Part shown: piece by piece, positions 39,711 to 50,283 of the stretch
How the letters are laid out: every line of letters starts with the position of its first letter
How positions within the stretch are numbered: the stretch's first letter is position 1
Source: Emiliania huxleyi CCMP1516
Lineage: Eukaryota; Haptophyta; Isochrysidales; Noelaerhabdaceae
Direction of reading: 5' to 3'
Length of the DNA stretch: 64,000 nucleotides
Assembly (NCBI RefSeq): GCF_000372725.1
Contig: NW_005201912.1
Span: 35,872-99,871 of the forward strand
Position numbers and translations under genes: made by a program
Notes under the pieces: generated by a model
Told to the model about the DNA's origin: nothing
Database searches by the model: none
The model's input: only the letters and a program-made list of their open reading frames with translations

Positions 39711-41008
39711 CTAGTGCGGTTCTGCCTTCTCTGCTGCGCACTGGGTAGGCTCGGATGCGTTGTTGCACACGCTGCGCGTGTACGCGACCCCGCCCGGCAC
39801 GACATTTGGCCGCGCTCGCTCGTCCGACGCCGACATCGACACCATGCACCAGACCACGCTCGCGTTCCGCGTCGCGACCTCGCGATGGGCTTTCTGGCGA
39901 GGGCCTTGTGCCGGATGCGGAGAGCCCGCCACCCCCACCCGGGCGGCCGCCCTGTCCGCCGACCCGGCCGCGCGCGCGAGCAGCCCCGCCTGAGCGCACG
40001 CTCGCCACGTGTCCTCGGTGCGTCGGCATTCAAAATCGAGGCCGACATTGTTGGCAGTGCACGTGAGCCCCCTCGAGCGCTCAAGCATACCGCTTGGCAG
40101 CTCCCTCACCACGCAAGCCGCCCATGCAAAGTGGTCTGCCCAATCCTTCGCGCCGTGCATTATGGCGAGGTTGCCAGCACGCAGGAACTTCTCCGAGCTC
40201 CGCGAGCGCCAAAAGTGGACGCGTGCAGTCGAGGAGATGTCCACGTATGCAATCGGCGTGGCCGGGCCAAGCGACGCGAGGATGTACCCCAGCCCACCGT
40301 CGGTCGCAGGCATGCATTTGCGTGCGGCGCGCGACGCGCCGAGGAATTTCTGCAGCCGAATCAGCCGCGGCTCGGTCGTGAGCTGAGCGACGATCGCGGC
40401 GACAATCGCGCTGCCGAGGCCCATACAAAAGCCGAGGGGAAAGGCAAACGGGCCCTGCCGCGTCGCCGGCGCGTCCACGGTGCGCCGCAATTGCCATTCC
40501 TGCATGAGCCGACCGACGACCACGTCTGGCGTGTTGCCATAGCCATAGTGCTGCATCCGGCGCTCGTCCCACCCGGCCGCCCACGCAGAATGCCGTATAC
40601 AAGGTTGGGATTCCAGCCCCACTCGGCAATATCAAGAGCCAACCGCTGTGGATGTATGAACGCGTCATCGTCCGAGAGCACCATCGCCTCGAACCGCCGC
40701 GTGGCTGCGTGCTGAATGGCGGCGATGACCTTGCCAAGGCAAGTGGCGCCTGCATCGAGGCGCAGTACGTCGCCACGCCGCTGCTCCAGGCGTAGGTCGT
40801 CGCTCGTCGGCGCGGCTCTGTCGAAGACGTACCAGAGCCGGATCGATCGCAGCATGTCCACTTGCAGGAAGCCACGCTGTAGGCCGAGCGCGGCGAGGGT
40901 TGTGCGCTGCATGCAGCGGTAGCGGTGGTGCAGAGGCGCGTCAACGGAGAGCACGTAGAGCAGCGTGCGATGAGGGCGAGGCTGCAGGTGAGGGCCTGCT
41001 TCGTGCAT
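39711..41008 (-). pseudogene. GT31 (beta-1,3-galactosyltransferase-like) gene with frameshift
   Basis: The first frame, from the ATG at 41008, encodes LLYVLSVDAPLHHRYRCMQ, VDMLRSIRLWYVFDRAAP and FEAMVLSDDDAFIHPQRLAL, the DDD metal site of GT31-type galactosyltransferases, then WGWNPNLVYG. Near 40590 the frame must shift by one base to continue as SAWAAGWDERRMQHYGYG, FAFPLGFCMGLGSAIVAAIV and WADHFAWAACVVRELPSGML, ending at 39711. One indel in an otherwise open gene points to an assembly error or a recent pseudogene. GT31 enzymes act in the Golgi; no signal anchor is visible, so an upstream exon may be missing. Confidence 0.6.
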
Positions 41009-41414
41009 CGCCAGGTATTCAGGCTTGCGCTGCGGGCGCTTCAGGCTTGCGCTACGTCACATTCACCGTACCGGATGTGTTGTGCACACACGTCGGGCTG
41101 AGTGCAGCGTCCCGATGGCCTCAGTTCACAGCCTTGTTATTGAGAAGAAATACGTCCCGAAAACAAGGTCTGTGTGCGCGAAGAGCCCCACACGTACAGC
41201 CATGGCACAGCCCCTCGCGACCCTCGAGTTAGAGCATCCGATTTCAATCAACAACATTGTACATTTTAAACATTTTGCACGCACTTCGAAGCGCTCGGCT
41301 TTCCATCTACATCTACTAATCGGCAACAAAATCTGCAATTAACACATCGCTGTTCTCGCATCGAGCCCGCTGTGTCACCCTGGCGACTTCCCATGCCGGG
41401 GAGCGGGGTTCGCC
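41009..41414. other. Intergenic region
   Basis: AT-richer stretch (41260-41350) without coding signal. Confidence 0.5.
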
Positions 41415-42397
41415 TCACAGTGTGACGTCAGCAGAGATCATCACGTGTCCTTCCGGCCAGTGCTGGGTCGCGTTTCGGCTCGGATTCGTAACGGTGCCGC
41501 CGCCGCACATTGCGATGCGGTCGTAAAAGTAGCCGTTGTCAGTCTCGATGTTCATGAAGGGATCCGCGTCGCACTTTCTTGCAGGATTTGTGAGCTGCTT
41601 GGCCTTCTTCATCGAGATCGTTTGACCGGAACCGTTGATATTCGAGTCAACGACGTACAGGATCTCCCCGTCATCTGGGCAGGCGCTGGTGTCGACACCT
41701 TGCGGGTCATTGTCAAAGTTGTGCGAGAACGTACCTGCAAGGCAACAGGCAGAGGGCCACTCAGCTACATGCGCGGGCCAGGGGACGCGCCGCGGCGGCG
41801 CTAACCGATGGCCAGGCAAAACTTCTTTCCAGTGAGCCTGTGCGTGAGGGGGATCATGCCGCCCGGGCGGGTGTCGTGAGGTCTGCATGGAACCGAGCAC
41901 GAGTTCTTTGACACGTCGTTGGGGTTGATGTTGTCAAAGTAAGGAAGGTTGCCGTCAGTGTAAGCGTTGTCTGCAAGGATGCTGTTATCGATCGTGAAAG
42001 TATTTTTGTTGATGAAGGCGACAACTGGGTCCGCAAACGAACCGCAGACGCACACGAAGCCGACGCCCTCGAAATGAGCGGGGTCCGGCTTGGGCACCTT
42101 GGGCGCCTCCACCTCGTTCATCACGAGAATCTCTGCGCCGGTCTCAATCGCCCACTTCATCGCAGGCTTGATCTTGTCCGCACATCCCGGGGTGTGCGGA
42201 CCGGGACCGTCCGGCTTACATTGGTAGTGGGGCTTGATGTTGTACACTCTGAACGAGTTGCCTGCTGCTGGCGCAGCGCGGCCGTGCTCGATCTCGAGGT
42301 TGTGGCTCTCGGCCATGGGAACCGGCACGGCCGTGGGAACTGGCACAGCCGTGGCGAGCACAAGGCCAACCAGTGTCACTACGCGAGACATCTGCAT
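41415..42397 (-). CDS. Secreted EEP-fold (DNase I/phosphatase-like) protein, 2 exons
   Basis: Exon 1 runs 42397-41806 and exon 2 41734-41415, joined by a GT-AG intron in phase 1, giving 303 residues. A signal peptide (SRVVTLVGLVLATAVPVPTA) is at the start. The body has the pattern of the endonuclease/exonuclease/phosphatase superfamily: FRVYNIKPHYQ, AIETGAEILVMNEVEAP (position of the catalytic glutamate), VVAFINKNTFTIDNS, HRLTGKKFCLAIGTFSHNF, ILYVVDSNIN (DxN position), DRIAMCGGG and a final HVMISADVTL. Several positions differ from canonical members (SADV instead of SDH), so activity is uncertain. Extracellular or lumenal hydrolase of nucleic acid, phosphoester or lipid is inferred. Confidence 0.6.
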
Positions 42398-42756
42398 CGT
42401 CGCTGGTGACGGTGGTAGGCAGAGGCGAGGAGCCGATCAAATTGCTGCAAATGCGCGCGAACTCCTTTCAGGACTCTGAAATCCGGCGCAGAAAGAACAA
42501 GGGAGGGCAGCCGCTGAGCCCCTCCTCTGTGTGACCCCCCCACCCCCCCCCACCTCCCCCTCCGTTGCTTATCTGTTGCCTCGCTCGTCTCACGAAACAG
42601 GTGGTCGCGCCGCTCTCCTCGCTCGATCGACGTCGCCGCCGCCGTCGCCGTCACAGCCGCCGCCTTTGGTTGGGTTTGGCGCGAAAGCGAGAGGTGGAGC
42701 CCGTTCATGCGGGGCTGCGCGTGAGCTCTGCCTCTAGTGAGCCCTGCGCGTCGCGA

Positions 42757-42830
42757 CATGCACATGCACATGCACATGCACATGCACACGCACATGCACA
42801 TGCACATGCACATGCACATGCACAACAACA
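42757..42830. repeat. (CATGCA)n microsatellite
   Basis: About eleven copies of the hexamer ACATGC/CACATG, a self-complementary repeat able to form Z-DNA-like or cruciform structures. The flanking 42398-43046 region has no gene. Confidence 0.9.
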
Positions 42831-43046
42831 ACAAACATGTACATGTACAGTTGTGCATGCATCGCCCTAAATCCCATCGCATTGCATTGGCAGGTTGTGC
42901 TCACGCGTGTGTGCCACTTGGTGTGCGTTCTGCGTTTGACCAGTGGGGGCTCCAGTCCTGATCTCTGAATGGGGATGGTAGAGCCGTACGAGGGTTGGCC
43001 CCACCTTGCTCCACCACCTCTCGGTGTGCGGGGAGTACGGCTCTTC

Positions 43047-43660
43047 ACCACCGGCGGCCCCACGACGGCGTCCTCGCCGCCTGGGCGGACGCGATGCGCG
43101 CCCCGGCCAACGCGCCGGTCGTGCACGGCGACAAGGAGAAACCAGAGCTCACCCGGCAGTACTACCTCGCAGAACCCCACGCTGGGTCGGGAGGATGCGA
43201 TGAAGTGAATGAAATCAAGCTCTGGACGGCACGCCCCTCCTCAAGACCTCCTCGACGGGCGCTGGCAACGCCTGGCACGCCCGCCTCCATGGGCAGTCCG
43301 TGGGCCACTCCTACGCCTTCGGCAACACCGAGGAGAGAAGGCCCGCCGCCTAAACATGGGTTGCAAGGCGCGCGCGGGCAGCCCGGCCAACCCTTCTCCC
43401 ACAAGAACGGCCACGCTCGGCTACGTCAAGGCGCATCGCGGTTTCTACCACGACGCGATCTTTGTCAAGCGCAACAACTTCAACCTGCTGCTCCACGGAG
43501 ACGTTCGGTGGCGGCTTCTCGCCCACCGCCGTTCTCAAGCTGCGCCGCCTCGCGCGCAAGGTCGCGCGCGGCAGCGTCGACCGCACGGCCTACTCGCCCA
43601 AGTACTCGCTCTCTTTTATGTCCCACCATGCAGAGCGCATCTCTCTCTCTGTTGTGCGAG
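43047..43660 (+). pseudogene. Remnant of a multicopy (retroelement-like) ORF
   Basis: Protein-like pieces in changing frames: HDGVLAAWADAMRAPANAPV near 43060, ELTRQYYLAEPHAG near 43150, NAWHARLHGQSVGHSYAFG near 43270, ATLGYVKAHRGFYHDAIFV near 43420 and TFGGGFSPTAVLKLRRLARK near 43505, then SHHAERISLSVV. The last part aligns with the frame at 50776-51132 (ESFGGFGKGVREILRKAADV, LQKQRISVVLHTA). Two related decayed copies within 8 kb suggest a repeated mobile-element ORF. No reverse transcriptase core is visible, so the class is inferred. Confidence 0.4.
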
Positions 43661-43962
43661 GCGTGAATGAACCGACCGCGCCATTCGCTCTCACCTGCCT
43701 GGCAACCCTGTCTGCACGTCTCGCGCGCGCGTGAACAGGGCTCCAGGCCCCAAATGACGTGTGAGTGTTAGAGTTGTTTGGTATTGCTAAAAATCTCTCT
43801 CTCTACCCACCCCGCCAGCCGCGCAGTCGCCCACCCGCGCACACGGCGGGTCCCCAAGGGGCGGCGAACAGAGCTGCGACTGGACGACTGCCAGGCGCGG
43901 CTCCGAGGAGCCGCTGAAGCCGAGGCCGAGCTTGCCGGCCAGGATCGACCCGGCCGCCAGCT

Positions 43963-44721
43963 ATGCGAGGAAGCCAGCACGGCACTGTGGTTCTCCTCGT
44001 CTCCACGACGGCGCTACTTTCCACCATCTCGGCGACGCTCTCGACTCTCGTCGATCCGCGGACGGGCGCCTTCCCTTGCTTTGGGCCGCCGGCATCCGTC
44101 GACGCCGCCGCTGGCGGAGAGCTGTCGAGCCCGTTCACCGAGCTGCACGCCTACCCGGAGGAGGCGGAGAAGGAGGGGTGGGGCGTCGAGCAGCTGACGC
44201 CGCCCGCCGCGTGGTCGTACCACACCATCAGCCTCAGCCTGCTCGCGGCGTCGACAGCAATGAGCGCGGCGCTCCCGGTCATGTCGCCGCCGGCGGCGGT
44301 GTGCTCTGCGGCGGTTCTGTGCCTCGTCGACCCCGTCTGGCTCGGCTTGCACCTCTCCTTCCTCCACCACCGCTCCCAAACCACCTGCTGGCAGCGCAAC
44401 CCCATCAACATCACGTTTGTGCGGGAGGACACGGCAATCATGCTGCCGAGCGGGCAAGTCATTGACCTCTCCGACCAGCGCCTTCAAGGCGGGCCTCTGA
44501 TCGGGCGCGGCCCGCTGCTCTGGGCGGTCCTGCACCTCCAGCGCCGCTTCGACCCGCTCGAGCGCGCCTGCGTCGCCCTCGAGTCTGCCCTCGCCGCCTT
44601 TGCGGTCTGCGCTATCGTGCACCTCTGCACCTTTGCGCTGATGCACGAGAAGCGCGCGCAGACGTGCGAGGTCGACTCGGTGCTTCGGCGGCTGCCCGTC
44701 ATGACCTTCGCGCAGGTGTGA
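43963..44721 (+). CDS. Small membrane protein, unknown
   Basis: Intact 252-residue frame from the ATG at 43963 (MRGSQHGTVVLLVST). Membrane segments are likely at residues 9-25, about 85-120 (YHTISLSLLAASTAMSAAL, VCSAAVLCLVDPVWLGLHL) and about 205-228 (CVALESALAAFAVCAIVHLC). Between them is a soluble loop (NINITFVREDTAIMLPSGQV, IDLSDQRLQG). Codon-like composition and absence of repeats argue it is real. Upstream plus-strand sequence (43800-43960) is also open in one frame and could be an earlier exon. No family recognised. Confidence 0.55.
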   Translation: MRGSQHGTVVLLVSTTALLSTISATLSTLVDPRTGAFPCFGPPASVDAAAGGELSSPFTELHAYPEEAEKEGWGVEQLTPPAAWSYHTISLSLLAASTAMSAALPVMSPPAAVCSAAVLCLVDPVWLGLHLSFLHHRSQTTCWQRNPINITFVREDTAIMLPSGQVIDLSDQRLQGGPLIGRGPLLWAVLHLQRRFDPLERACVALESALAAFAVCAIVHLCTFALMHEKRAQTCEVDSVLRRLPVMTFAQV

Positions 44722-44899
44722 CCTCTCGCACACGCACGCACGCGCGCACGCACAAACTCAAACGCACAGCAGCAGCAGCAACCTGCAAACGTAGCATCAA
44801 CAACCAGCAAACTGCCTCAGGCGACCGCGCAGCACAGCGGCCGATCTCGCGGCGTCGCGGAGACAGCGCGCGACATGCGGTTGCTTAGCCAGGCGGCGA

Positions 44900-44950
44900 G
44901 GGGAGCTGCGAGCAGCTCGGACAGAGGCGGCGGTGGTGGCGGCGGCGGCG

Positions 44951-44990
<40 letters not shown>

Positions 44991-45070
44991 CGAGGGCGGC
45001 AGCGGCGACCGGGGTGGGGGCGGAGACCGAGGTGGGGGTGGCGAGGGCGAGAGAGACGACGGGAGCGAGG
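44900..45070. repeat. GGC/GGT-rich simple repeat
   Basis: GGCGGCGGCGGTGGCGGC-type low-complexity run followed by GGGGGCGGAGACCGAGG units. Polyglycine or polyproline frames through it are not credible genes. Confidence 0.8.
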
Positions 45071-45159
45071 GTGCCCCCCCCCTACCGCCCTTGAATCTAT
45101 AAGGGCCTCGTGTGTGGTGAGGCATCCACTACTTCGGCGGTGTGGCCGGGACTCCGGCC

Positions 45160-45440
45160 GCGTATAGGAGCCCCCCCTGAGGAGGTTTCGAGAAAACAAC
45201 ATCCCGGTTTTGGCCCCCCCCCCCCCCCCCCAATTTGGGGGTTTTCTTAAAAGGGGGGGGGTTTCCCTTGAAAAAACATCCTTAACCCCCTTCTTCCCCT
45301 TAGGAAAGGGGGTCCCCCCGGGACCCCCCCCAATATCCCCGGGATTCCCAGGGGACCCCAAGAAGATCCGAGGATTTTAAGAAAATTTCCCCCAGCTTGT
45401 CTTTTAGGGGGGAAAGGTGCCCCTCCCCCCACCGCGTGGG
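45160..45440. other. Low-quality sequence stretch
   Basis: Unlike its surroundings it is built of homopolymer blocks (runs of C, G, A and T of 4-20 bases, for example CCCCCCCCAATTTGGGGG and AAAAGGGGGGGGGTTTCCC). This is the look of an unedited read tail rather than genomic DNA. 45441-45932 beyond it holds no gene. Confidence 0.65.
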
Positions 45441-45932
45441 CCCACGGGTCGCCCTCCGGTCCCGCCCCCCGGCTCCGCAATCCTGTCCCGCCCCTCTGAT
45501 GCCGCCGTGCCGCCGACACACACGCGTAGGTGCAGCACACGAAGCTCGACGCCACATGCCCGCTCTGCAAGGCGCCTCTGCTTCTCGAGCGCCGCCGCTG
45601 GCCAGGCGGCGGCGACACCGAGATGGTCTGATGGTCTAGCAGCGCAGGCGGCCGCCGGGACTCGGCGCTTGCGCCGCCGCCCCGTCTCGCCTTGCCCCCC
45701 GCATCACGGGCATATGGCCAGTAGTCGTTTGCGATGGGTCGCTGGCAGCAGTCCCCTCTCGATCCTCTGCGCATGTACCTCTTTACATTTCCCCCCGTCA
45801 CGGCGCGACTCGTCTCGCGTCGTCTGGTGTACTTGCACTTCGTATACTCAATAAAAATGATCCGCCCCCCCTTCAGGAGCAGAGAGGGATGGACATGGAG
45901 CTTGGAGGCCCACCTCTCGAATCACACTCGAA

Positions 45933-47186
45933 TCAGCCGCTGCACTCGCCCCACACCGCGTCCAACGCGCGAGCGACGTCGCTCGCGTTGACAAGCGTCC
46001 GCGAGCTGCTCGACGTGGCCTCGAAGAGAACGTGGTGGAAGTTCACCCACGGCGCGCCTCCAAAGTACGTGAATACCGACTTTCGGAACGGGCAGCCTGC
46101 CTGCACCCTCGAGCTGCGCGCGCCGCAGACGAACTCGACGACGTGAGGTAGGGTGCAGGGTGAGCCGGTGAGCCGCGGTGCCGCCGGTGAGGGTGCCCCG
46201 CCGTCAGCCCAGCGCGCGCTGCTCGGCTGCATCCACACCACATTCATCATGCCCCCGCCGTGCGCGCCGACCACAACGCTCGCCCTGGAGAATGTGCGAA
46301 ACTGATCAGCGAACGTCTCGCCTCGTCCGGTGAAGGTCACGAGGGTCTCGGCTCGTGCATGAGCACGCATCCTCTCTCGGATGGTGCTGAGCACCAGCGC
46401 CTCATTCGCAAATGGCAGACGGCGCCGGCTGAGGTCCGCTCGCGAGTAGTACACAACAAGCTGGCCGGCACGTGGCGGCGTACCGACGGGACGCACGCGC
46501 GAGATCATACTCGCCGTCCTACGGTGCAAGCTCGGCAGCCGCAGGCTGTTTGGCGACGGCACCCTGGGCGCTGCGAGGTGGAGGACGCCCGAGTCGACGC
46601 AGGCGACGGCGCCCAGCCGGACCCAGAGAATGCGCCGCCCGGTGAGTAGCGACGCGTCGAGCCACTGTAGGAAGCGGAATGTCATGCTCGCCTCCGGTAG
46701 GTCAGTCCTATAGCCGACTACCACCGGCGTGCCAGGGCTTCCCACGTCCTGGAGCCACTGAATCAATGGCATGTGGTCAGGCATGAAGTGCCCATGGTGG
46801 AAGCCAGTGAACCAAGAAGTGTACAGGGACGCCGGTCCGCTGATGTGCACCGCGCAGGGCGCACGTCTTAGTCGAGTCTCGGGCGGTGCCCACCACGGCG
46901 TCGCAATCAGAGGCGCAGCGCCGCCTCCACTCCTCCACACAAACGCATTGAAGCGCAACCCGGTGAGCTGCAAGGGGAGGTAGAATCTCGCCTTGTTGAT
47001 GCTAAGCATGCTCACAGGCGCTCCGGTGGGCTCATCAAGTCGTCTCCACGTGAGGAGGAGGTCGCGATGGAAGGCGGCATGCGCACACTGCTCGGCTGCA
47101 TCGCCTGTGTGCAAGCTTGGAAGGCGCACGGGATTGCTGCCATTTGTTCGCGTATCTCTGCGGTTGCTGTGCCGAATGGCGTGCAT
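45933..47186 (-). CDS. Glycosyltransferase family 61-like protein
   Basis: Intact 417-residue frame from the ATG at 47186 (MHAIRHSNRRD) to 45933. GT61 signatures are visible: FTGFHHGHFMPDHMPLIQWL, VVGYRTDLPEAS, VVYYSRADLSRRRLPFANEA, then DQFRTFSRASVVVGAHGGGM and MNVVWM, and a C-terminal VVEFVCGARSS. GT61 enzymes (xylosyl-, arabinosyl- and GlcNAc-transferases) work in the secretory pathway. No signal anchor is present at this start, so an N-terminal exon may lie upstream (FAWKALELPYLL near 47230 is a candidate). It is followed 440 bases upstream by the 3' end of the phosphatase gene on the same strand. Confidence 0.75.
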   Translation of the reverse strand: MHAIRHSNRRDTRTNGSNPVRLPSLHTGDAAEQCAHAAFHRDLLLTWRRLDEPTGAPVSMLSINKARFYLPLQLTGLRFNAFVWRSGGGAAPLIATPWWAPPETRLRRAPCAVHISGPASLYTSWFTGFHHGHFMPDHMPLIQWLQDVGSPGTPVVVGYRTDLPEASMTFRFLQWLDASLLTGRRILWVRLGAVACVDSGVLHLAAPRVPSPNSLRLPSLHRRTASMISRVRPVGTPPRAGQLVVYYSRADLSRRRLPFANEALVLSTIRERMRAHARAETLVTFTGRGETFADQFRTFSRASVVVGAHGGGMMNVVWMQPSSARWADGGAPSPAAPRLTGSPCTLPHVVEFVCGARSSRVQAGCPFRKSVFTYFGGAPWVNFHHVLFEATSSSSRTLVNASDVARALDAVWGECSG

Positions 47187-47625
47187 CGAGTGGCCTCACT
47201 TCAGCAAGTACGGCAGCTCGAGCGCCTTCCATGCAAACCGCGAGGGACGGGCGGGCGGGGGGGGGGCGGGGGCCGGCTTTGTATGTGTGTGTGAGTGAAG
47301 GAAGAAACACGAGGCGCAAACACATTTTCCCACACCGTCCGTGGTGTGGTTTGGTCGCCCCACACAGATCCGGTTCTGGCTGGCGAGCCCCACTCTGCAC
47401 CACGTCACTCGCCACGTTGCAAAGCGCGCGCTCCAAGCCCGGCCTCAGCCAGCCCCCCCCACAAGTGTGCCACAGCCCGACGGCCGGGCGCTTCAAACCG
47501 CGCGGGAGTGGTCGGGCACGGAGACGAGCGAGACAGTCTCGCCCTTCTCCTTCACGACGACCAGCACGCCGCCGCCGGCATGCCTACAAAAGGAGTGCAG
47601 AGGTAGGGCGACAACAACACGCATG

Positions 47626-49158
47626 TCACCACGATGTGACCGTGTGTTCTCGTCGAGGCAGCAACGCATTCCGCATGGTTTCAGTGCTCCGCCCTGCTGC
47701 GTGGCATCTAGCGGCGCGCCGCTCGGCCGCCACCCACACGGCGACGCTCACAAAGGCGAGGAAGACGCCGGCAGTGAAGTAGCCCGCGCCCGGCATGGTA
47801 TCGAAGATGGTGGCGGTCCGCCCCTTGGCAAAGGCGCGCAGGTCTGGCGGCGTGATGCACTCGGGCTGCACCGCTTGCCGCACGAGGCGGGTGAAGGTCG
47901 AGAGCGGGCAGAGGAGGGGCGCGTGCGGGTCGTCCTCCGCCTTGGTGCTGCAGCCGGGGATGGTGACGGGGACGCGGCTCGGGGTGGTCGCCGGGTCGTC
48001 GTCCGACAGCACCGTCAGCTCGCGGATCTGCAGCGGCGTCTGGATGTCAAAGTAGAGCGCGATCTGCCACTCGTCCAGCGGATTCGCGGGGTTGGCCGGC
48101 CCAAAGGCCTCAAAGACGAGCGCGCCGCCGGGCGGCGTGTGGTTGGGCTGGTAGCCGTGGGAGAGCCACTTGAGCCCGAGCAGCTCGGCGAGGTAGAGCA
48201 GGTTGGTGTCGTGAGCCGCGTAGTAGACCAGGCGCGGCGACGGGTCGTGCGCCAGCGCCGGCTCGCGCTGGCCGCTCTCCCACTGGGTGAGCGAGGCGGC
48301 GATGTGGGAGAGGAGGGCGGAGCCAAAGGGGCGCGCTGCGAGCAGGTCGAACTCAAAGGCGCGGTACTGCGTCACAAAGGCGGAGAACTCCATCACCTCC
48401 TCCACCGATAGCTTGCCCCACGCAAAGTCCATCCCGTTGAGCATCGTGAGCTCGATCCACTCTGCAAAGTACTTGCCCGCATAGATGGGGCCCGAGAAGG
48501 TGGTGTACCAGTGCGCGGGGTCCCACGAGCCAGGGAGGTCCTCGAGGCTGCAGCTCTCCATCCCGGCCGGGCACAGCGACTTTGCGCAGCAGCCGAGGAG
48601 CTCCGACAGCTTGGCCAGCAGCGGCTTGTACAGCCGCAGGTACCCGTCCACGCTGCCGCCGACGCGGCCCTCGACCTGCGCCTGCGTGCCGAGCGCGCAC
48701 TGGCCGTTCTCTCCGCGCGGCTTCGAGCCCTGGTCGATGAGGTACTCGACGCCCTCTGAGTGCAGCGGCGGGAGCGCGCAGCCGAGCCCCTTGAAGAAGG
48801 CCTCTGCCGTCTTCTCGTCGCGGGGCATGTTCTCCTCGCAATACACAAAGGCGGCGCCGTCGGCGCAGCCGCCGTCGGCGGCGGAGAGGAGCGAGGCGTA
48901 GCGCCCCGACTGATAGGCGCCCATCCGCTGCACCGCGGCGTACCCGTGCTGAGTGAGCACGCCCATGCCCTCGCCGCCCGCGCCCCACGCCTCGTCCGAC
49001 GTGTCAAAATGCTTGCCGGGCGCGTAGAGCGAGAAGTTGAAGGCGGAGCTGGGGAACTGGCGGCGGACGCCGTGACGCGAGACGATGATGGCGCGGTCGG
49101 GGACAGCGGCGGCGGTCGCGGCCGCGACGGAAGCTGCGCCGAGGGGCAAGTGTAACAT
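47626..49158 (-). CDS. Membrane-anchored histidine acid phosphatase
   Basis: Intact 510-residue single-exon frame from the ATG at 49158. A hydrophobic N-terminus (MLHLPLGAASVAAATAAAV) is a likely signal peptide. The catalytic signature IIVSRHGVRRQFP (RHGxRxP with an R for the usual x) forms the phosphohistidine site, and YYAAHDTNLLYL carries the HD proton donor. A C-terminal membrane helix (YFTAGVFLAFVSVAVWVAA) with a short basic tail follows. Length and order fit eukaryotic acid phosphatases of the lysosome, vacuole or cell surface. Phosphate-monoester hydrolysis is the expected activity. A 90-base CA repeat lies just upstream of the start. Confidence 0.88.
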   Translation of the reverse strand: MLHLPLGAASVAAATAAAVPDRAIIVSRHGVRRQFPSSAFNFSLYAPGKHFDTSDEAWGAGGEGMGVLTQHGYAAVQRMGAYQSGRYASLLSAADGGCADGAAFVYCEENMPRDEKTAEAFFKGLGCALPPLHSEGVEYLIDQGSKPRGENGQCALGTQAQVEGRVGGSVDGYLRLYKPLLAKLSELLGCCAKSLCPAGMESCSLEDLPGSWDPAHWYTTFSGPIYAGKYFAEWIELTMLNGMDFAWGKLSVEEVMEFSAFVTQYRAFEFDLLAARPFGSALLSHIAASLTQWESGQREPALAHDPSPRLVYYAAHDTNLLYLAELLGLKWLSHGYQPNHTPPGGALVFEAFGPANPANPLDEWQIALYFDIQTPLQIRELTVLSDDDPATTPSRVPVTIPGCSTKAEDDPHAPLLCPLSTFTRLVRQAVQPECITPPDLRAFAKGRTATIFDTMPGAGYFTAGVFLAFVSVAVWVAAERRAARCHAAGRSTETMRNALLPRREHTVTSW

Positions 49159-49335
49159 TGTTGTGCTGTGCGTATAACGTCTCGTGGGCTTTTTACCGTT
49201 TCCGGCGGTAATAATGTTTGTCACGTGAAGTTTTAGGTTTGTTGTTGGCAGTGACGTAGTGGCGGCGCTCCAAGAGTGGTGCTCTTGGGAAGAGGTTCCT
49301 CCTTTCCGCTCCCCCCCTGCAACTGCAAGGCGCGA

Positions 49336-49338
<3 letters not shown>

Positions 49339-49432
<94 letters not shown>

Positions 49433-49457
49433 CTACGAATCTTGTGTCAAGACGCCG

Positions 49458-49511
<54 letters not shown>
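49339..49511. repeat. (CA)n and (CT)n microsatellites
   Basis: A CA/GT repeat covers about 49339-49431 and a CT/GA repeat about 49457-49511, separated by 25 bases. They lie 180-350 bases upstream of the phosphatase start. Confidence 0.97.
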
Positions 49512-49512
<1 letters not shown>

Positions 49513-49567
49513 GTAGACGAGCGCATGGCAGTCATTACAAAACGAAAATAACCCTTCGGCCGGTCCC

Positions 49568-50090
49568 TCACCGGGCGCCGGCAGCCTTGCTTCTTGAACA
49601 CGCATGGATCCAAGTGGGTTTGGGGTGATGTCCCATGACATGAAAGTCGTACGAGTCTTCGATCAATGCGGGCGAAAAGTAGGTTGCTGCTTCGGAGACC
49701 ATCGACGCGCATTTGAGGAGAAAGTGGCATCGCGAGAGCAGTAGCGTGTCCAGGAGCACGTCCATCCCGGCCGTTGCCGCCGCACTCTGATTGCCCCCAT
49801 CAAGGACCGGATTACGAGAGCTCTCACTCCGTGGCAAGTCGCGTGCGACGATCTTGGTGGAGGGAAGTGCCGCGCGCAGGTCACGTAGCAAACGGAGCGC
49901 TGCGCGTGGCTCATGGCACAGGTAGGCGCGGATAAGCGGCATATAACTCTGTACACCGACGGGGCGTGTCGACATGACCACCTTATCTGTGCCACGCAAG
50001 TGCACGCCCAAGACGGTCGTGTCTGTAGCAAAGTGCTCGTTCCAGAAGGCACGAGCAGCCTCGGAGTAAACTCCTCGGCCTCGTTCTGAG
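49568..50090 (-). CDS. Fucosyltransferase-like protein, C-terminal exon
   Basis: Open frame ending at 49568 and traceable upstream to about 50090 (SERGRGVYSEAARAFWNEHF). The motif TTVLGVHLRGTDK and the C-terminal block GMDVLLDTLLLSRCHFLLKC, ASMVSEAATYFSPALIEDSY match the nucleotide-sugar-binding part of FUT8/NodZ-type and related O-fucosyltransferases (HLRGTD and the SR..FLLK segment). Such enzymes use GDP-fucose in the secretory pathway. Immediately upstream, GNWYNATLIHRRQRAELVRQ near 50180 is in another frame, so an intron or frameshift lies between. The N-terminus is missing. Confidence 0.6.
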
Positions 50091-50283
50091 ACGCCGCCGC
50101 CGCCTGCCTGCCGATCCCTCGGCGTGGGACGATGGGCAGCTGGCGGACGAGCTCAGCCCGCTGCCGCCGATGAATCAACGTGGCATTGTACCAGTTGCCG
50201 TTGACCGCTTCCTTGCTGGCGACGTGAGGGTAGTTTCCGTTGCTCTCCCATGCGCGTGCAGCTGCCCAACAGTCCAGCTGCAA

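Noticed and set aside
49193..49432. Upstream extension of the acid phosphatase through a (VC)n start
   Set aside because: This is read-through of the CA/GT microsatellite; the credible start with a signal peptide is the ATG at 49158.
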